A DNA stretch of 36,689 nt from Sneathiella sp. Lineage in GTDB: Bacteria > Pseudomonadota > Alphaproteobacteria > Sneathiellales > Sneathiellaceae. The stretch is taken from NCBI GenBank assembly GCA_002706985.1, contig PAKP01000022.1, positions 1 to 36,689 of the forward strand, given 5' to 3'. Positions 17,421-28,774 of the stretch are shown here, one piece after another. Every line of letters starts with the position of its first letter. The stretch's first letter is position 1. The notes below the pieces were generated by a model. It was not told where the DNA came from and did not search any database. It saw only the letters and a program-made list of their open reading frames with translations. The translations under genes and the position numbers were made by a program.

Positions 17421-18248
17421 CTAAAAAGAGGCATTATCGATGGCCTGCCACATTTGCAGGGCCTGGCGGGTCTCGAGAACATCATGAACCCGGAGGATAT
17501 CGGCCCCGGCCTGAGCGCCATAGAGCGCCACCGCGACTGAGCCGAAAACCCGGTTTTCCGCCTCACTCTCGCCCGTAATACGGCCGATAAAGGACTTGCG
17601 CGACGCACCGAGCAGGACATCGCACCCGAGCGCGCGAAACGTCGGCAATGCCTTGATCAGCGCGAGGTTATGGTCGATGGTCTTGCCGAAACCGATCCCC
17701 GGATCGACGATGATCTTCTCCCGGGCAATGCCCGCCGCCTCGCAACGGGCAATACGGTCCTTGAGGTACGCCGTCACCTCCGCCACCACATCCTCATATG
17801 TCGGGTTGTCCTGCATGGTCTTGGGGTCCGCAAGGCTGTGCATCAGGCAGACGGGCAGACCTGACTGCGCAATGAAGTCCAGACTATTGGGATCATAGCT
17901 GAGCGCGCTCACATCATTGATGAAGGTCGCGCCCGCCGTCACCGCCGCCGCCATCACGTCTTTCTTGCGGCTGTCGATGGAGATATCGAGGCCGAGGTCG
18001 CGGCAGCCCTCGATCACCGGGATCACGCGGCTGCATTCCTCATCCACGCTGATGGCGTCGGCACCGGGACGAGTGCTCTCGCCGCCGATATCGAGAATAT
18101 CGGCCCCGTTCGCCGCCAGCTTCCGGGCATGGCGGATGGCGGCGCCGGCGCTGAAATGCTTGCCGCCGTCGGAAAAGCTGTCCGGGGTGACATTGACGAT
18201 GCCCATGATCCGGGGATGTTTCCGGCCGGTCTGCACGGTTTCTCTCAT
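17421..18248 (-). CDS. folP: Dihydropteroate synthase
   Basis: Joins dihydropterin pyrophosphate to p-aminobenzoate in folate synthesis; the sulfonamide target. All family blocks are present: GIVNVTPDSFSDGG (16-29), DILDIGGESTRPGA, FINDVSAL, IIVDPGIGFGKT and GASRKSFIGRI. The start is placed at ATG 18248 (275 residues), with a GAGAGG site just upstream. The longer in-frame start at 18302 would put KGPVIAGPFFYE in the protein, which is the translation of the ftsH terminator hairpin at 18268-18293, so it is rejected. The gene therefore follows a terminator; expression may rely on read-through or an unseen promoter. Confidence 0.96.
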   Translation of the reverse strand: MRETVQTGRKHPRIMGIVNVTPDSFSDGGKHFSAGAAIRHARKLAANGADILDIGGESTRPGADAISVDEECSRVIPVIEGCRDLGLDISIDSRKKDVMAAAVTAGATFINDVSALSYDPNSLDFIAQSGLPVCLMHSLADPKTMQDNPTYEDVVAEVTAYLKDRIARCEAAGIAREKIIVDPGIGFGKTIDHNLALIKALPTFRALGCDVLLGASRKSFIGRITGESEAENRVFGSVAVALYGAQAGADILRVHDVLETRQALQMWQAIDNASF

Positions 18249-18267
18249 TCGGCCTCTCTCATAGAAG

Positions 18268-18293
18268 AAAGGCCCCGCAATAACGGGGCCTTT
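18268..18293 (-). terminator. Rho-independent terminator after ftsH
   Basis: Ten-bp stem AAAGGCCCCG/CGGGGCCTTT with a 6-nt loop (18278-18283), followed leftward by the T-rich CTTCTAT. It begins 24 nt after the ftsH stop. Confidence 0.82.
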
Positions 18294-18316
18294 TATGCTC
18301 ACAGAGGAGCTATTCC

Positions 18317-20245
<1,929 letters not shown>

Positions 20246-20321
20246 TAAAAAATTCCTTCCACTTCGGAGACTGGCCGAACCGGTCGCCGTAAGACGCGCC
20301 CGCTCTTTTGGATTGACTCTA

Positions 20322-20349
20322 GATATAATCTGTTAACATCAAGTTCCAA
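20322..20349 (-). promoter_or_regulatory. Candidate ftsH promoter in an AT-rich gap
   Basis: Reading leftward, TTGGAA (20349-20344), 16 nt, TATATC (20327-20322) lies about 77 nt before the ftsH start. The surrounding gap is notably AT-rich for this genome and also holds the imperfect inverted repeat TTGTT/AACAA near 20359-20372. An overlapping CTTGATG could belong to a heat-shock -35, but no matching -10 is clear. Confidence 0.4.
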
Positions 20350-20378
20350 TAGGGCGCATTGTTTATCAACAATAATTA

Positions 20379-21722
20379 TCACAAAATTGAGCCGGGTATC
20401 CAGTAAAATGCCCTGAATTTCATGGAAAAGCGGTGATTTAGCGAAAAACAGTCCGATTTTCCCGCCACCACAAGCGGTGCGGCGACGACTTCCGCCCCCG
20501 ACCAGAGCGCAGGCAGGCTCGCGCGGACCTTCGCGGGAATCCGCGGCAGGTCCTTTTCATCGAGATGCTCCCGAAGCTGCCGCGCGCCATCTGTCCCGAG
20601 CGCCGCAAGCCGGAGGGAGGCGGGCCGGGGTGCGTCTGGCGCATTGTCCGCCACAAGAAAGCGGTTGTCCCAGATCCATTCCCCCTCCCCCGGTGCGATT
20701 TCCATCTCTGCAATTCCGGCGCGGCCCGGCTCCCGGCAGACAAGCCAGTCGGACCCCGATGCCTGAAACTGCACCCCGGCGAGAGTCGCGCTTTTGCCTG
20801 CCTTGTCACGGAACAGGCGGGCGTGAAGTTGCTCCACCGCCTGCAGCCTTATCCGCTGGCCGCCGCCAACACTCCGGATCAGGGCATTGAGAATACGCAG
20901 CGCCAGTTCGTCCGGGCAATCGTCCAGCGCCGCCTGCGTCAGGCGGATGAAACCGAGTGGGCTGACCTCGCAGCTTTCCTCTATTTTCCGGTGGGCGAGA
21001 TCGTCCAGACTTTGCGACGCCCGCTGCAACCGCGCGAGGGAGAGCGCAATGCTGTCAAGATCGCTGCCCGGAAGCTGCTGCATCTCGGTCAGAACGGCAC
21101 CGACGCGGGTGCGGGTAAAGACGGGGTTTTCATTGCTGGGATCGTCGATCCAGTCCTGCTTTTCCGCGCGCAAATATGCCCGCAATGTCTCTCGCCGCAA
21201 CGACAACAGCGGCCGCAGCAGGCTGATCCGCCCGGCGCTGCTTTTCATCTGCATGGCGGTCAGCCCCTCAAGCCCGCTCCCCTTGGAGAGACGCATCAGC
21301 AGGGTTTCTAGCTGGTCTTCAAGCTGATGACCGAGCAGCAGCGCGCCGATACCATGGCGGGCGCAATAATCCTGCATCAGCCGGTAGCGCGCCTCGCGCG
21401 CGGCCTCCTGAATGCCGGTCTTCGGATAGGGTCCGTTCCATTTGAGGATCTCTGTCTCAATTCCCCGCGCCGTAAGCCAGCGCTGCACCCGCTCCGCCTC
21501 CGCACCTGAAGTCTGGCGCAAGCCATGATCGACACTGAGCGCGATAAGGGGAATACCGGTTTTCGCGGCCCACCCGGCGCTTAACAGCGCCAGCGCCATG
21601 CTGTCCGATCCACCGGAGACGGCCACGGCGATACCCGCGGACGGCGCACCGTCCGGCAATAACTCCTGCATGAGGTGGGCAAAATGGCGCGGCAGGCCGG
21701 AAGCGGTCATCTCGTCCGGCAT
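20379..21722 (-). CDS. tilS: tRNA(Ile)-lysidine synthetase
   Basis: Changes C34 of tRNA-Ile(CAU) to lysidine with ATP and lysine, making the tRNA read AUA. 447 residues. The N-terminal PP-loop ATPase motif SGGSDS is at 36-41. ALSVDHGLRQTSGAEAE, then QEAAREARYRLM and LLGHQLEDQLETLLMRLSKGSGLEGL, follow the family order. The C-terminal half is poorly conserved as usual. The final 14 residues (MKFRAFYWIPGSIL) look like an unconserved tail running into the intergenic region. It starts 9 nt after cpoB; the order pal-cpoB-tilS-ftsH is common in alphaproteobacteria. Confidence 0.95.
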   Translation of the reverse strand: MPDEMTASGLPRHFAHLMQELLPDGAPSAGIAVAVSGGSDSMALALLSAGWAAKTGIPLIALSVDHGLRQTSGAEAERVQRWLTARGIETEILKWNGPYPKTGIQEAAREARYRLMQDYCARHGIGALLLGHQLEDQLETLLMRLSKGSGLEGLTAMQMKSSAGRISLLRPLLSLRRETLRAYLRAEKQDWIDDPSNENPVFTRTRVGAVLTEMQQLPGSDLDSIALSLARLQRASQSLDDLAHRKIEESCEVSPLGFIRLTQAALDDCPDELALRILNALIRSVGGGQRIRLQAVEQLHARLFRDKAGKSATLAGVQFQASGSDWLVCREPGRAGIAEMEIAPGEGEWIWDNRFLVADNAPDAPRPASLRLAALGTDGARQLREHLDEKDLPRIPAKVRASLPALWSGAEVVAAPLVVAGKSDCFSLNHRFSMKFRAFYWIPGSIL

Positions 21723-21731
21723 GGCGCTACA

Positions 21732-22874
21732 TCAGTTGGCGCAACCGAGCTTCTGCTTTTCCCGATCTGCGGTCTGTCTCAGTCTTGGGGGAACCTGGCT
21801 GAACTGTTTGTCCATCTGCGCGAAGGTGGCGCAGGCCTCTTCCTTCTGGTCCATCTGACCGAGGGTCATGGCCAGCTTCAACAAGTTGTCCGCCGCCTTG
21901 GAGCTGTCGGGATAATTCTGATATCCGTCAAAAAAGGCGGAGGCGGCATTGGGGAAATCGCCGCGAACATAATAGGTCTCCCCCAGCCAATACTGGGCAT
22001 TGCCCGCGAGATTACTGTCCTTGTGGCGCGAGAGGAATTCGGTAAAGGCCCGCTCCGCCTCGTCATAGCGGTCCTCCCGCACGAGGGAGATGGCGTAGTT
22101 ATACTGATCGGACACGGAGCCGTCCGGCAGGCCGCCGCCGCTCGGCGCCGAAGCCACGGTTGTTGATGATCCGCTCGATCCACCCGCAGGTAACGCGGAA
22201 GAACCGCCGGACGTAGAGGTATTGGAGGTTGTCGTATTCGAATTTGCCGGAAGCGTGCCGAGAACCTGGCTGCCCGACGGCAGGCTGTCCCCGCCGACGA
22301 CGACCGGCTCACTGCCCGAGGAACTGCCGGAGCCCAATGTCGCGCCTGTACCTGGACGCGGCGCCGGAGCCCCTCTCGCACCGGACATGGCATCGGACGC
22401 GGAGCCGGACGAGCCGAGACGGCGCTCGATATCCGTCAGGCGGAAATCCACATCTTTTACCAGCTTGTCGAGGCGGGTGGTCATCTGGTTGATCTTGAAG
22501 GACGCCTCTTCCTGCGCGCCGGTCAAGCGGCGCTGCTCGTCTTCCAGGGCGCTGATACGCTGGAGCAGGAGGTTGAGGCCGTTCTGGCTGATGTCACCGC
22601 CGGAACCGGACGGCGAAGAGGACGGGCTGCTCGGGGCGGCCGGACGCGGTGCCGGTGCGGCGCCGGTAAAGACCTGCCGCTGCATGTCGGTGATATCCTG
22701 TTCCAGCCGGTTGATCCGGTCGACAAGGGCCCTGATCTCGCTGTTGCTCTGGGCGCTTGCCAGCCCCGGCGCGGCGAACTGGGCGATTGCCAGCATCAGA
22801 AAGCCGGTGAGAAGCGTTGCCCCGGCGGGACGATGTGATTTCCCGGTTTCCATCCTTGAAACATTCCAAATCAT
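21732..22874 (-). CDS. cpoB: Cell division coordinator CpoB (YbgF), Tol-Pal accessory protein
   Basis: Periplasmic protein that links peptidoglycan synthesis with Tol-driven outer membrane constriction. The 380-residue precursor has an N-terminal signal peptide with a likely cut after GLASA. A heptad-rich trimerising coiled coil follows (EIRALVDRINRLEQDITDMQ, then a second one near SALEDEQRRLTGAQEE). Next is a long Gly/Ser/Thr/Pro linker (about residues 150-255), then TPR repeats (DQYNYAISLVREDRYDEAERAFTEF onward). The linker is much longer than in E. coli. The start is uncertain: ATG 22874 has an AGGAAAGG site 11 nt upstream, while ATG 22853 has no properly spaced site. Confidence 0.93.
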   Translation of the reverse strand: MIWNVSRMETGKSHRPAGATLLTGFLMLAIAQFAAPGLASAQSNSEIRALVDRINRLEQDITDMQRQVFTGAAPAPRPAAPSSPSSSPSGSGGDISQNGLNLLLQRISALEDEQRRLTGAQEEASFKINQMTTRLDKLVKDVDFRLTDIERRLGSSGSASDAMSGARGAPAPRPGTGATLGSGSSSGSEPVVVGGDSLPSGSQVLGTLPANSNTTTSNTSTSGGSSALPAGGSSGSSTTVASAPSGGGLPDGSVSDQYNYAISLVREDRYDEAERAFTEFLSRHKDSNLAGNAQYWLGETYYVRGDFPNAASAFFDGYQNYPDSSKAADNLLKLAMTLGQMDQKEEACATFAQMDKQFSQVPPRLRQTADREKQKLGCAN

Positions 22875-22994
22875 CAGCGATACGCCCTTTCCTCGCGCCT
22901 TCGGGTCCTGTTACAGCCTATCAAACTTGTTTGAAATATTGGCATTTTTATGGCCAGCGCAAGTCGGCCCGGCCCCGATACAGGCCTCCTGCTC

Positions 22995-23044
22995 AAAAAA
23001 ACGCCCGCCGTCGTCACTAACCCAGTTAGCACGGCAGCGGGCGT
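22995..23044 (-). terminator. Rho-independent terminator after pal
   Basis: Reading leftward, the 8-bp outer stem ACGCCCGC/GCGGGCGT (23044-23037 with 23008-23001) encloses further pairing and an inner CTAAC/GTTAG stem, and ends in seven T (23001-22995). It lies 20 nt after the pal stop and separates pal from cpoB. Confidence 0.9.
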
Positions 23045-23063
23045 CGGATCGTTTAGGTTGCGA

Positions 23064-23600
23064 TTAGTTTACAACCGAAACCGAACGGCGGTTCTGGGCC
23101 CAGGCAGCCTCGTTATGACCGAGAGCGACCGGACGTTCCTTGCCGTAGGAAATTGTGGACAGGCGGTCCGGAGAAATACCCAGGGTTACGAGGTAGTTCT
23201 TGACGGCCGTTGCCCGGCGTTCACCGAGTGCAAGGTTGTATTCGCGGGTGCCGCGCTCATCACAGTTGCCTTCGATGAGAAGGGTAACCGTCGGGTTGGC
23301 TTTCAACCAAGCGGCCTGACGCTGCAATGTTGCCTGTGCTTCATTGCTCAGGCTGTATTCATCGAAACCGAAGAAAACCCGGTCGCCGACATTCAGAACC
23401 AGGTCTTCCTGGCTGCCCGGCTGTACCGTGGTTGTTGTGGATTCCGTGACAACAGTTGTTGTGGAACCGGATCCGCCCGTCTGGGTAGCCGCGCCTCCAC
23501 CGGAGCTGTCACCGGTTTCCGTAGGTGCCGTTTCACAAGCTGCAACCAGCAGCAAAGCTGTGAAAATACTTAAAGTCTTAAGGCCTAGATTGAGCCGCAT
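23064..23600 (-). CDS. pal: Peptidoglycan-associated lipoprotein Pal
   Basis: Outer-membrane lipoprotein that binds peptidoglycan and TolB. 178-residue precursor. The signal peptide ends in lipobox LVAAC with the acylated Cys at 22. A Gly/Ser/Thr-rich tether follows (about 23-62), then an OmpA-like domain with the diaminopimelate-binding segment IEGNCDERGTREYNLALGERRA. The mature domain length is typical. It has its own candidate promoter upstream and a strong terminator downstream, so pal can be made at a higher level than the rest of the Tol genes. Confidence 0.98.
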   Translation of the reverse strand: MRLNLGLKTLSIFTALLLVAACETAPTETGDSSGGGAATQTGGSGSTTTVVTESTTTTVQPGSQEDLVLNVGDRVFFGFDEYSLSNEAQATLQRQAAWLKANPTVTLLIEGNCDERGTREYNLALGERRATAVKNYLVTLGISPDRLSTISYGKERPVALGHNEAAWAQNRRSVSVVN

Positions 23601-23659
23601 TTACTTAACTCCCATCCTCTGGAAATCTCTGAACTCTGGGTATCTCACGTCACACAAGG

Positions 23660-23687
23660 ATACTATGTATCAATGAGAAACTGTAAA
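23660..23687 (-). promoter_or_regulatory. Candidate promoter of pal
   Basis: Reading leftward, TTTACA (23687-23682), 16-nt spacer, TAGTAT (23665-23660) in the 135-nt tolB-pal gap. Transcription would begin about 50 nt before the pal start codon. Confidence 0.5.
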
Positions 23688-23716
23688 AGATGGTCCCCCG
23701 AATATGTTAATCCCGT

Positions 23717-23731
23717 AAACTATAATAGTTT
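23717..23731 (-). repeat. Perfect palindrome just after tolB
   Basis: AAACTAT-A-ATAGTTT, 7-bp arms around one base, 4 nt after the tolB stop codon. It is too AT-rich and lacks a T-run, so it is not a standard terminator. It could be a regulator-binding site for pal or a minor mRNA-end structure. Confidence 0.5.
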
Positions 23732-23735
23732 GCTG

Positions 23736-25097
23736 TCATCTGTTCAAGTTATACGGTGGCGACCACGCTGGGTCTGACCCGTCGCCTGGCGTGATTACCT
23801 CGCGTTCGTTATATCCTGTTAGGTCAATGGACCACAAGCGAACTTTATCGCCCGTGCCATCATTTTTTCCCGGTATCTGCCGGAAAAACATCAAAACACG
23901 TCCGTTCGGAGCCCAGGTAGGCCCTTCATTATGAAAGCCTTCGGTCAAAATCCGCTCCTGAGAGCCGTCGTTTCGCATAACTCCGATGGAAAACTGCCCT
24001 CCTGTGAGCTTTGTGAAGGCAATCAGGTCGCCGCGCGGGGACCATACAGGTGTGCCATAATTGCCACTACCGAAGCTAATTCGTTGCACATTTGAACCAT
24101 CTGCGTTCATTACATAGATCTGCTGACGCCCGCCACGGTCCGATTCAAAGGTAATTTGCGTGCCGTCGGGCGAGAAGGACGGCGCCGTGTCGATGCCCGG
24201 ATGATTGGTCAGGCGCTTCATCTCCCGGGTCCGGAGATCCATCAAATATATTTCAGAGTTGCCGTCCTGGGCCATGCTCATCACCACTTGATTGCCCGAA
24301 GGCGAGAAGCGTGGCGCGAAAGTCATGCCCGGAAACTCCCCGAGGATTTCCTGCTGCCCGGTATCGAGGTTGTAGAGATACACCCGCGGCTTGTCGTTGA
24401 AATAGGAGAGATAGGTCAGCACCTGCTGCGTCGGTGAATAACGCGGTGTCAGCACCAGCTCGTTGCCGCTGGTCAGGAACTGATGGTTTTCCCCGTCCTG
24501 ATCCATGACTGCGAGGCGTTTCACACGCCGGTCTGCCGGGCCGCTTTCCGAAACATAGACGACGCGGGTGGAGAAATAGCCCTCCTCCCCGGTCAACCGC
24601 TTATATATCTGATCGGCGATCAGATGCGCGGTCAGCCGCCAGTTCGACGGCGGGGTGGTATATTGAATACCGGTCAGATGCTGCTCCGCGAAGACATCCC
24701 AAAGACGGAACTGCACATTGATCTGGCCATCGCCCAGCGCCCGCACCAGACCAGTGGACAGCGCCTGCGCGGCAATCTTCCGCCAATTGGCGAATACCGG
24801 TGTTACCTGCAGGTCTTTCGGCTGCTGGAGATAGGCACGCGGGTCGATATTGACGAACAGGCCCGAACGCTCGAGGTCGGCGCGGATCACTTCCGCCATC
24901 TGCCGGCCGATTTTCGCCGTCGCCTCGTTATCGGCATAGAAGTCCGTGACCGCGATCGGCATCGGCTCGATATTGCCCTGGGTGATATCGATGACAAGCT
25001 CGGCCCGGGCAGCGCCGACAATCGCCATGGCCATCATCAAAGCAGCCACGAATGCAAAGATTTTCTGTACTCTACCAATCATTATTCTTTCCATCAC
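23736..25097 (-). CDS. tolB: Tol-Pal system protein TolB
   Basis: Periplasmic protein that shuttles between Pal and TolA. About 450 residues. A signal peptide ([27 protein letters not shown]) is followed by the N-terminal domain starting ELVIDITQG and then a six-bladed beta-propeller. Repeats of the type [35 protein letters not shown] and [13 protein letters not shown] are visible. The start is ambiguous among GTG 25097, ATG 25094 and ATG 25082; a GGAAAG site 4 nt upstream and the signal peptide favour 25082. The GTG immediately follows the tolA stop, so translation is coupled to tolA. Confidence 0.97.
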   Translation of the reverse strand: MMERIMIGRVQKIFAFVAALMMAMAIVGAARAELVIDITQGNIEPMPIAVTDFYADNEATAKIGRQMAEVIRADLERSGLFVNIDPRAYLQQPKDLQVTPVFANWRKIAAQALSTGLVRALGDGQINVQFRLWDVFAEQHLTGIQYTTPPSNWRLTAHLIADQIYKRLTGEEGYFSTRVVYVSESGPADRRVKRLAVMDQDGENHQFLTSGNELVLTPRYSPTQQVLTYLSYFNDKPRVYLYNLDTGQQEILGEFPGMTFAPRFSPSGNQVVMSMAQDGNSEIYLMDLRTREMKRLTNHPGIDTAPSFSPDGTQITFESDRGGRQQIYVMNADGSNVQRISFGSGNYGTPVWSPRGDLIAFTKLTGGQFSIGVMRNDGSQERILTEGFHNEGPTWAPNGRVLMFFRQIPGKNDGTGDKVRLWSIDLTGYNEREVITPGDGSDPAWSPPYNLNR

Positions 25098-26039
25098 CTA
25101 GAACATATCCTTGGGGTCAAAGTTTATCAGAACCTCGCGCCAGCTTTCATATTTTTCTGGCGGCAGTTTATAGGGCTGGCATTGAATAACCGCCCGCCGG
25201 GCACTGTCTGACGCTGCTCGCACATAAGGATCTTCCAATCCACCATTAACAATTTCCGGATTACTCATCAATGATCCGTCGCGATTTAGTCGTATACGGA
25301 TCGCCACAACTAGGTTTTCCGCATCAACCGCGCCCGTCGGCACATTCCAACAACGCCGCACCTGTTGATTCAAAGAATCCTTTTCACCCAGCGTAAGTGG
25401 CAGGGACCTATCCATTGCCTTGCTTGAGGAGTTCGGCACTTTTTCAGCAGAATCGGGCTTTTTTATGTCAGACGTTTCCGCGGACTGCGCCGCCTGTTCC
25501 CGCTTCTTCTTGTCCAGCAACGCCTTCAGCTGATTGACATCAAACGCCGGTTTCTTGGGCTCGGGCTTTTTCGGCTCGGGTTTGGGTTCCGGCTTCGGTT
25601 CAGGCTTCGGCTCGGGCTTGGGCTGCGGTTTCGGCTTCACCTTCGGCACGGGCACGGGTTTCGGTGCCTCCTCGGGTTTCGGCTCAGGCTCAGGCTCAGG
25701 CTCTGGTTCAGGCTCGGGCTCCGGGGCCGGTTCCGGTTCGGGGGCTGGTTCCGGCTCGGGTTCGGGCTCCGGTTTTGGTTCGGGCGCGGGCGCCGGCTCG
25801 GGTTTCGGCTCAGGTTTCGGGGCCGGTTCCGGCTTCGGCGCGGGTTCGGGCTCCTTCTTCTTCTCGGGCTCCGGTGCCGGTTTGGGCAGATTGGTTATCT
25901 CCGCCACATCGACGATCTCCACCTCGATAATCACCGGCGGCTCGAACAGCTTCGGGTCCGTGAACAACGGCAGGCCCGTATACATGACCACAAGGATCAG
26001 CAGATGCAGAACGGCCGAAGCTAGGGCAGAGACTCTCAT
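25098..26039 (-). CDS. tolA: Tol-Pal system protein TolA
   Basis: Inner-membrane protein that spans the periplasm and transmits proton-motive force from TolQR to TolB-Pal. 313 residues. One N-terminal membrane helix ([19 protein letters not shown]) is followed by a long Pro-Glu-Pro-Lys stalk (about residues 52-160), then a charged helical stretch ([18 protein letters not shown]). The C-terminal TonB/TolA domain ([15 protein letters not shown] to [20 protein letters not shown]) is intact with its two Cys. The stalk is Pro/Glu-rich rather than the Ala/Lys-rich helix of E. coli TolA, as seen in other alphaproteobacteria. It lies 15 nt after tolR. Confidence 0.96.
   Translation of the reverse strand: MRVSALASAVLHLLILVVMYTGLPLFTDPKLFEPPVIIEVEIVDVAEITNLPKPAPEPEKKKEPEPAPKPEPAPKPEPKPEPAPAPEPKPEPEPEPEPAPEPEPAPEPEPEPEPEPEPEPKPEEAPKPVPVPKVKPKPQPKPEPKPEPKPEPKPEPKKPEPKKPAFDVNQLKALLDKKKREQAAQSAETSDIKKPDSAEKVPNSSSKAMDRSLPLTLGEKDSLNQQVRRCWNVPTGAVDAENLVVAIRIRLNRDGSLMSNPEIVNGGLEDPYVRAASDSARRAVIQCQPYKLPPEKYESWREVLINFDPKDMF
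25556..25885 (-). repeat. Low-complexity tandem repeat encoding the TolA stalk
   Basis: About 330 bp of near-repeating 6-bp units (variants of ggctcg, ggttcc, ggcttc on the + strand) that encode Pro-Glu and Pro-Lys pairs in tolA. Such repeats can change length by slippage in multiples of 6 without breaking the frame. Confidence 0.85.
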
Positions 26040-26054
26040 CGGTCGGAGGACCCC

Positions 26055-26525
26055 TTACTGGTTGCTGTCTTCTGTCGTGCCGGGCCGCGCGGTCCCGGGC
26101 CCGGCGGACACCATGGCGACGCGCTTGAACCCGGCGTCATGGATTTCGCCCATGACCTCAAGAACACGGCCGTAATTCACATTGGTATCGCCGCGCACGA
26201 AAATGCGCTGATCCTGCTTGGCGCCGGTGACGGCCTGAAGCTTCGGCACCAGATTTTCCAGCATGACTTCCACATCCTCAAGGAACAGTCGGCCTTCGCC
26301 ATCAACACTGATGACCAGCGGCTCGTCATTACCCTGCACCGTCGCCGCCTTGGTATTTGGCAGTTCCAGCGGGACACCGACGGTGAGCAGCGGCGCCGTC
26401 ACCATGAACACGATCAGCAGCACCAGCATCACATCGACAAAGGGCGTCACATTGATTTCCGACATCTGGGTATGACGGCGGCGGCGCCCTTTGCCGGTAA
26501 AGGCTTTGTAGTTATTCGCATCCAT
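26055..26525 (-). CDS. tolR: Tol-Pal system protein TolR (ExbD family)
   Basis: Inner-membrane partner of TolQ in the proton-driven motor. 156 residues. A short basic N-terminus is followed by MSEINVTPFVDVMLVLLIVFMV, in which Asp31 is the membrane-embedded protonatable residue expected of the family. The periplasmic domain has the D-x-G-x-L pattern (ISVDGEGRLFLED) and IFVRGDTNVNYGRVLEVMGEI. The start is ATG 26525, one base after the tolQ stop. An in-frame open stretch reaching 26708 lies entirely within tolQ in another frame and is not used. Confidence 0.97.
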   Translation of the reverse strand: MDANNYKAFTGKGRRRRHTQMSEINVTPFVDVMLVLLIVFMVTAPLLTVGVPLELPNTKAATVQGNDEPLVISVDGEGRLFLEDVEVMLENLVPKLQAVTGAKQDQRIFVRGDTNVNYGRVLEVMGEIHDAGFKRVAMVSAGPGTARPGTTEDSNQ

Positions 26526-26526
26526 A

Positions 26527-27246
<720 letters not shown>

Positions 27247-27735
27247 TTACTCTTCCCTGGCTAAAGTCTTCGCTCGCAAAGCCGAATTGCCCAATATCGC
27301 ATTAAACTTTTCATTTATGGCAGAAGAAAGACGCTGCGGCCGCCCTTCCGTATCCAGGCAGGCGACCCGCACTTTCGTCTCCACCAGACGTTCCTCGCCG
27401 CGGTTGATATCCTGCCGCATATGCAGGGACGCACCCCGCAAATCCGTCACCGTCGTGACGACCTCCAGTTCATCCTCCATCCGCGCCGGACGGAGATATT
27501 CGATTTCGCAGGCCCGGACGACGAAATTCGCCCCCTCCTCCACCATCATCGCCTGCTGGTTGATGGCCAGTCCGCGCAGCATGTCCGTGCGCGCCCGTTC
27601 GGTGAACTTAAGATAGTTCGCGTAATATACAATACCGCCCGCATCCGTATCCTCCCAATAGACGGACAGCGGAAAGATATGCCGCGTTCCGTCGGTACTG
27701 CTTTCGAACCGACCGAGCATTCTGGGGTCAGTCAT
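27247..27735 (-). CDS. ybgC: Tol-Pal-associated acyl-CoA thioesterase YbgC
   Basis: Cytoplasmic hotdog-fold thioesterase found at the head of tol-pal operons; its physiological substrate is debated. 162 residues, with about 20 extra N-terminal residues before the hotdog core. The catalytic motif [19 protein letters not shown] carries the active Asp (D31), followed by [11 protein letters not shown] and the strand pattern expected of the family. The start codon lies inside the end of ruvB (8-nt overlap), showing translational coupling of the Ruv and Tol gene sets. Confidence 0.95.
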   Translation of the reverse strand: MTDPRMLGRFESSTDGTRHIFPLSVYWEDTDAGGIVYYANYLKFTERARTDMLRGLAINQQAMMVEEGANFVVRACEIEYLRPARMEDELEVVTTVTDLRGASLHMRQDINRGEERLVETKVRVACLDTEGRPQRLSSAINEKFNAILGNSALRAKTLAREE

Positions 27736-28774
27736 CGGGCTTCTCTTCCTCGATCAGCGACAGCTGCTCGCTCACCGACTTGGGGAAGGCAAGGCCGAGA
27801 TGGTCAAAGGCAGCCTTCGTCAGCAACCGCCCGCGCGGGGTCCGTTGCAGAAAGCCTTGCTGGATCAGATAGGGCTCGATAATATCCTCGATCGCATCGC
27901 GCGGCTCGGAGAGTGCCGCCGAAAGCGTCTCCACCCCGACCGGCCCGCCGCCAAAATCATGGGCGATCCGCCCGAGATAGCGCCGGTCCATGCTGTCCAG
28001 CCCGCGCTTGTCGACCTCCAGCCGGTTGAGCGCCGCATCGGCCTTGACCGCATCGACAAGATCGGAGCCAGCCACGGCCGCAAAATCCCGGACCCGGCGC
28101 AAAAGCCGCCCGGCAACGCGGGGCGTACCCCGGCTGCGGCGGGCAATCTCGATCGCGCCGTCCTCGCTCAAATTCAGGCCGAGCACCCGGGCGCCACGGG
28201 CAACGATCAGTTTCAACTCGTCCGGCTCATAAAAATTCATCCGGAGCGGAATGCCGAAGCGCTCGCGCAGCGGTGTCGTGATCAGGCCCGAGCGCGTCGT
28301 CGCGCCGACCAGCGTGAAGGGCGGCAAGTCAATCCGCACGGAGCGGGCCGCCGGCCCCTCCCCGATGATCAGGTCGAGGTGGAAATCCTCCATCGCCGGA
28401 TAGAGAATTTCCTCCACCGCCGGGCTCAGGCGATGAATCTCGTCAATGAACAGAACGTCATTCTTCTCAAGATTGGTGAGCAGCGCCGCGAGGTCGCCCG
28501 CCTTGGTGATGACCGGCCCGGCAGTGGCGCGGAAATTCACCCCGAGCTCCCGCGCGACAATCTGCGACAGGGTCGTCTTGCCAAGACCCGGCGGTCCGAA
28601 AAACATCACATGGTCAAGGGCTTCGCCGCGTGACTTCGCCGCCTGGATGAAGACGCTCAAATTCTCGCGGACCTGCTTCTGGCCGATGAAATCATCAAGC
28701 ACCTGCGGGCGGAACTGGGTTTCGATATCGTCCTGACCGCTGGCGGCGGCGCTGACAAGCCTCTCTTCACTCAT
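27728..28774 (-). CDS. ruvB: Holliday junction branch-migration helicase RuvB
   Basis: AAA+ hexameric motor that, with RuvA, drives branch migration. 348 residues. Walker A GPPGLGKT is at 60-67 and Walker B FIDEIH around 109-114. Sensor region [26 protein letters not shown] follows, then a winged-helix C-terminal domain ending with [15 protein letters not shown]. The start overlaps the ruvA stop by 4 nt. The order ruvC-ruvA-ruvB is standard. Confidence 0.98.
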   Translation of the reverse strand: MSEERLVSAAASGQDDIETQFRPQVLDDFIGQKQVRENLSVFIQAAKSRGEALDHVMFFGPPGLGKTTLSQIVARELGVNFRATAGPVITKAGDLAALLTNLEKNDVLFIDEIHRLSPAVEEILYPAMEDFHLDLIIGEGPAARSVRIDLPPFTLVGATTRSGLITTPLRERFGIPLRMNFYEPDELKLIVARGARVLGLNLSEDGAIEIARRSRGTPRVAGRLLRRVRDFAAVAGSDLVDAVKADAALNRLEVDKRGLDSMDRRYLGRIAHDFGGGPVGVETLSAALSEPRDAIEDIIEPYLIQQGFLQRTPRGRLLTKAAFDHLGLAFPKSVSEQLSLIEEEKPDD

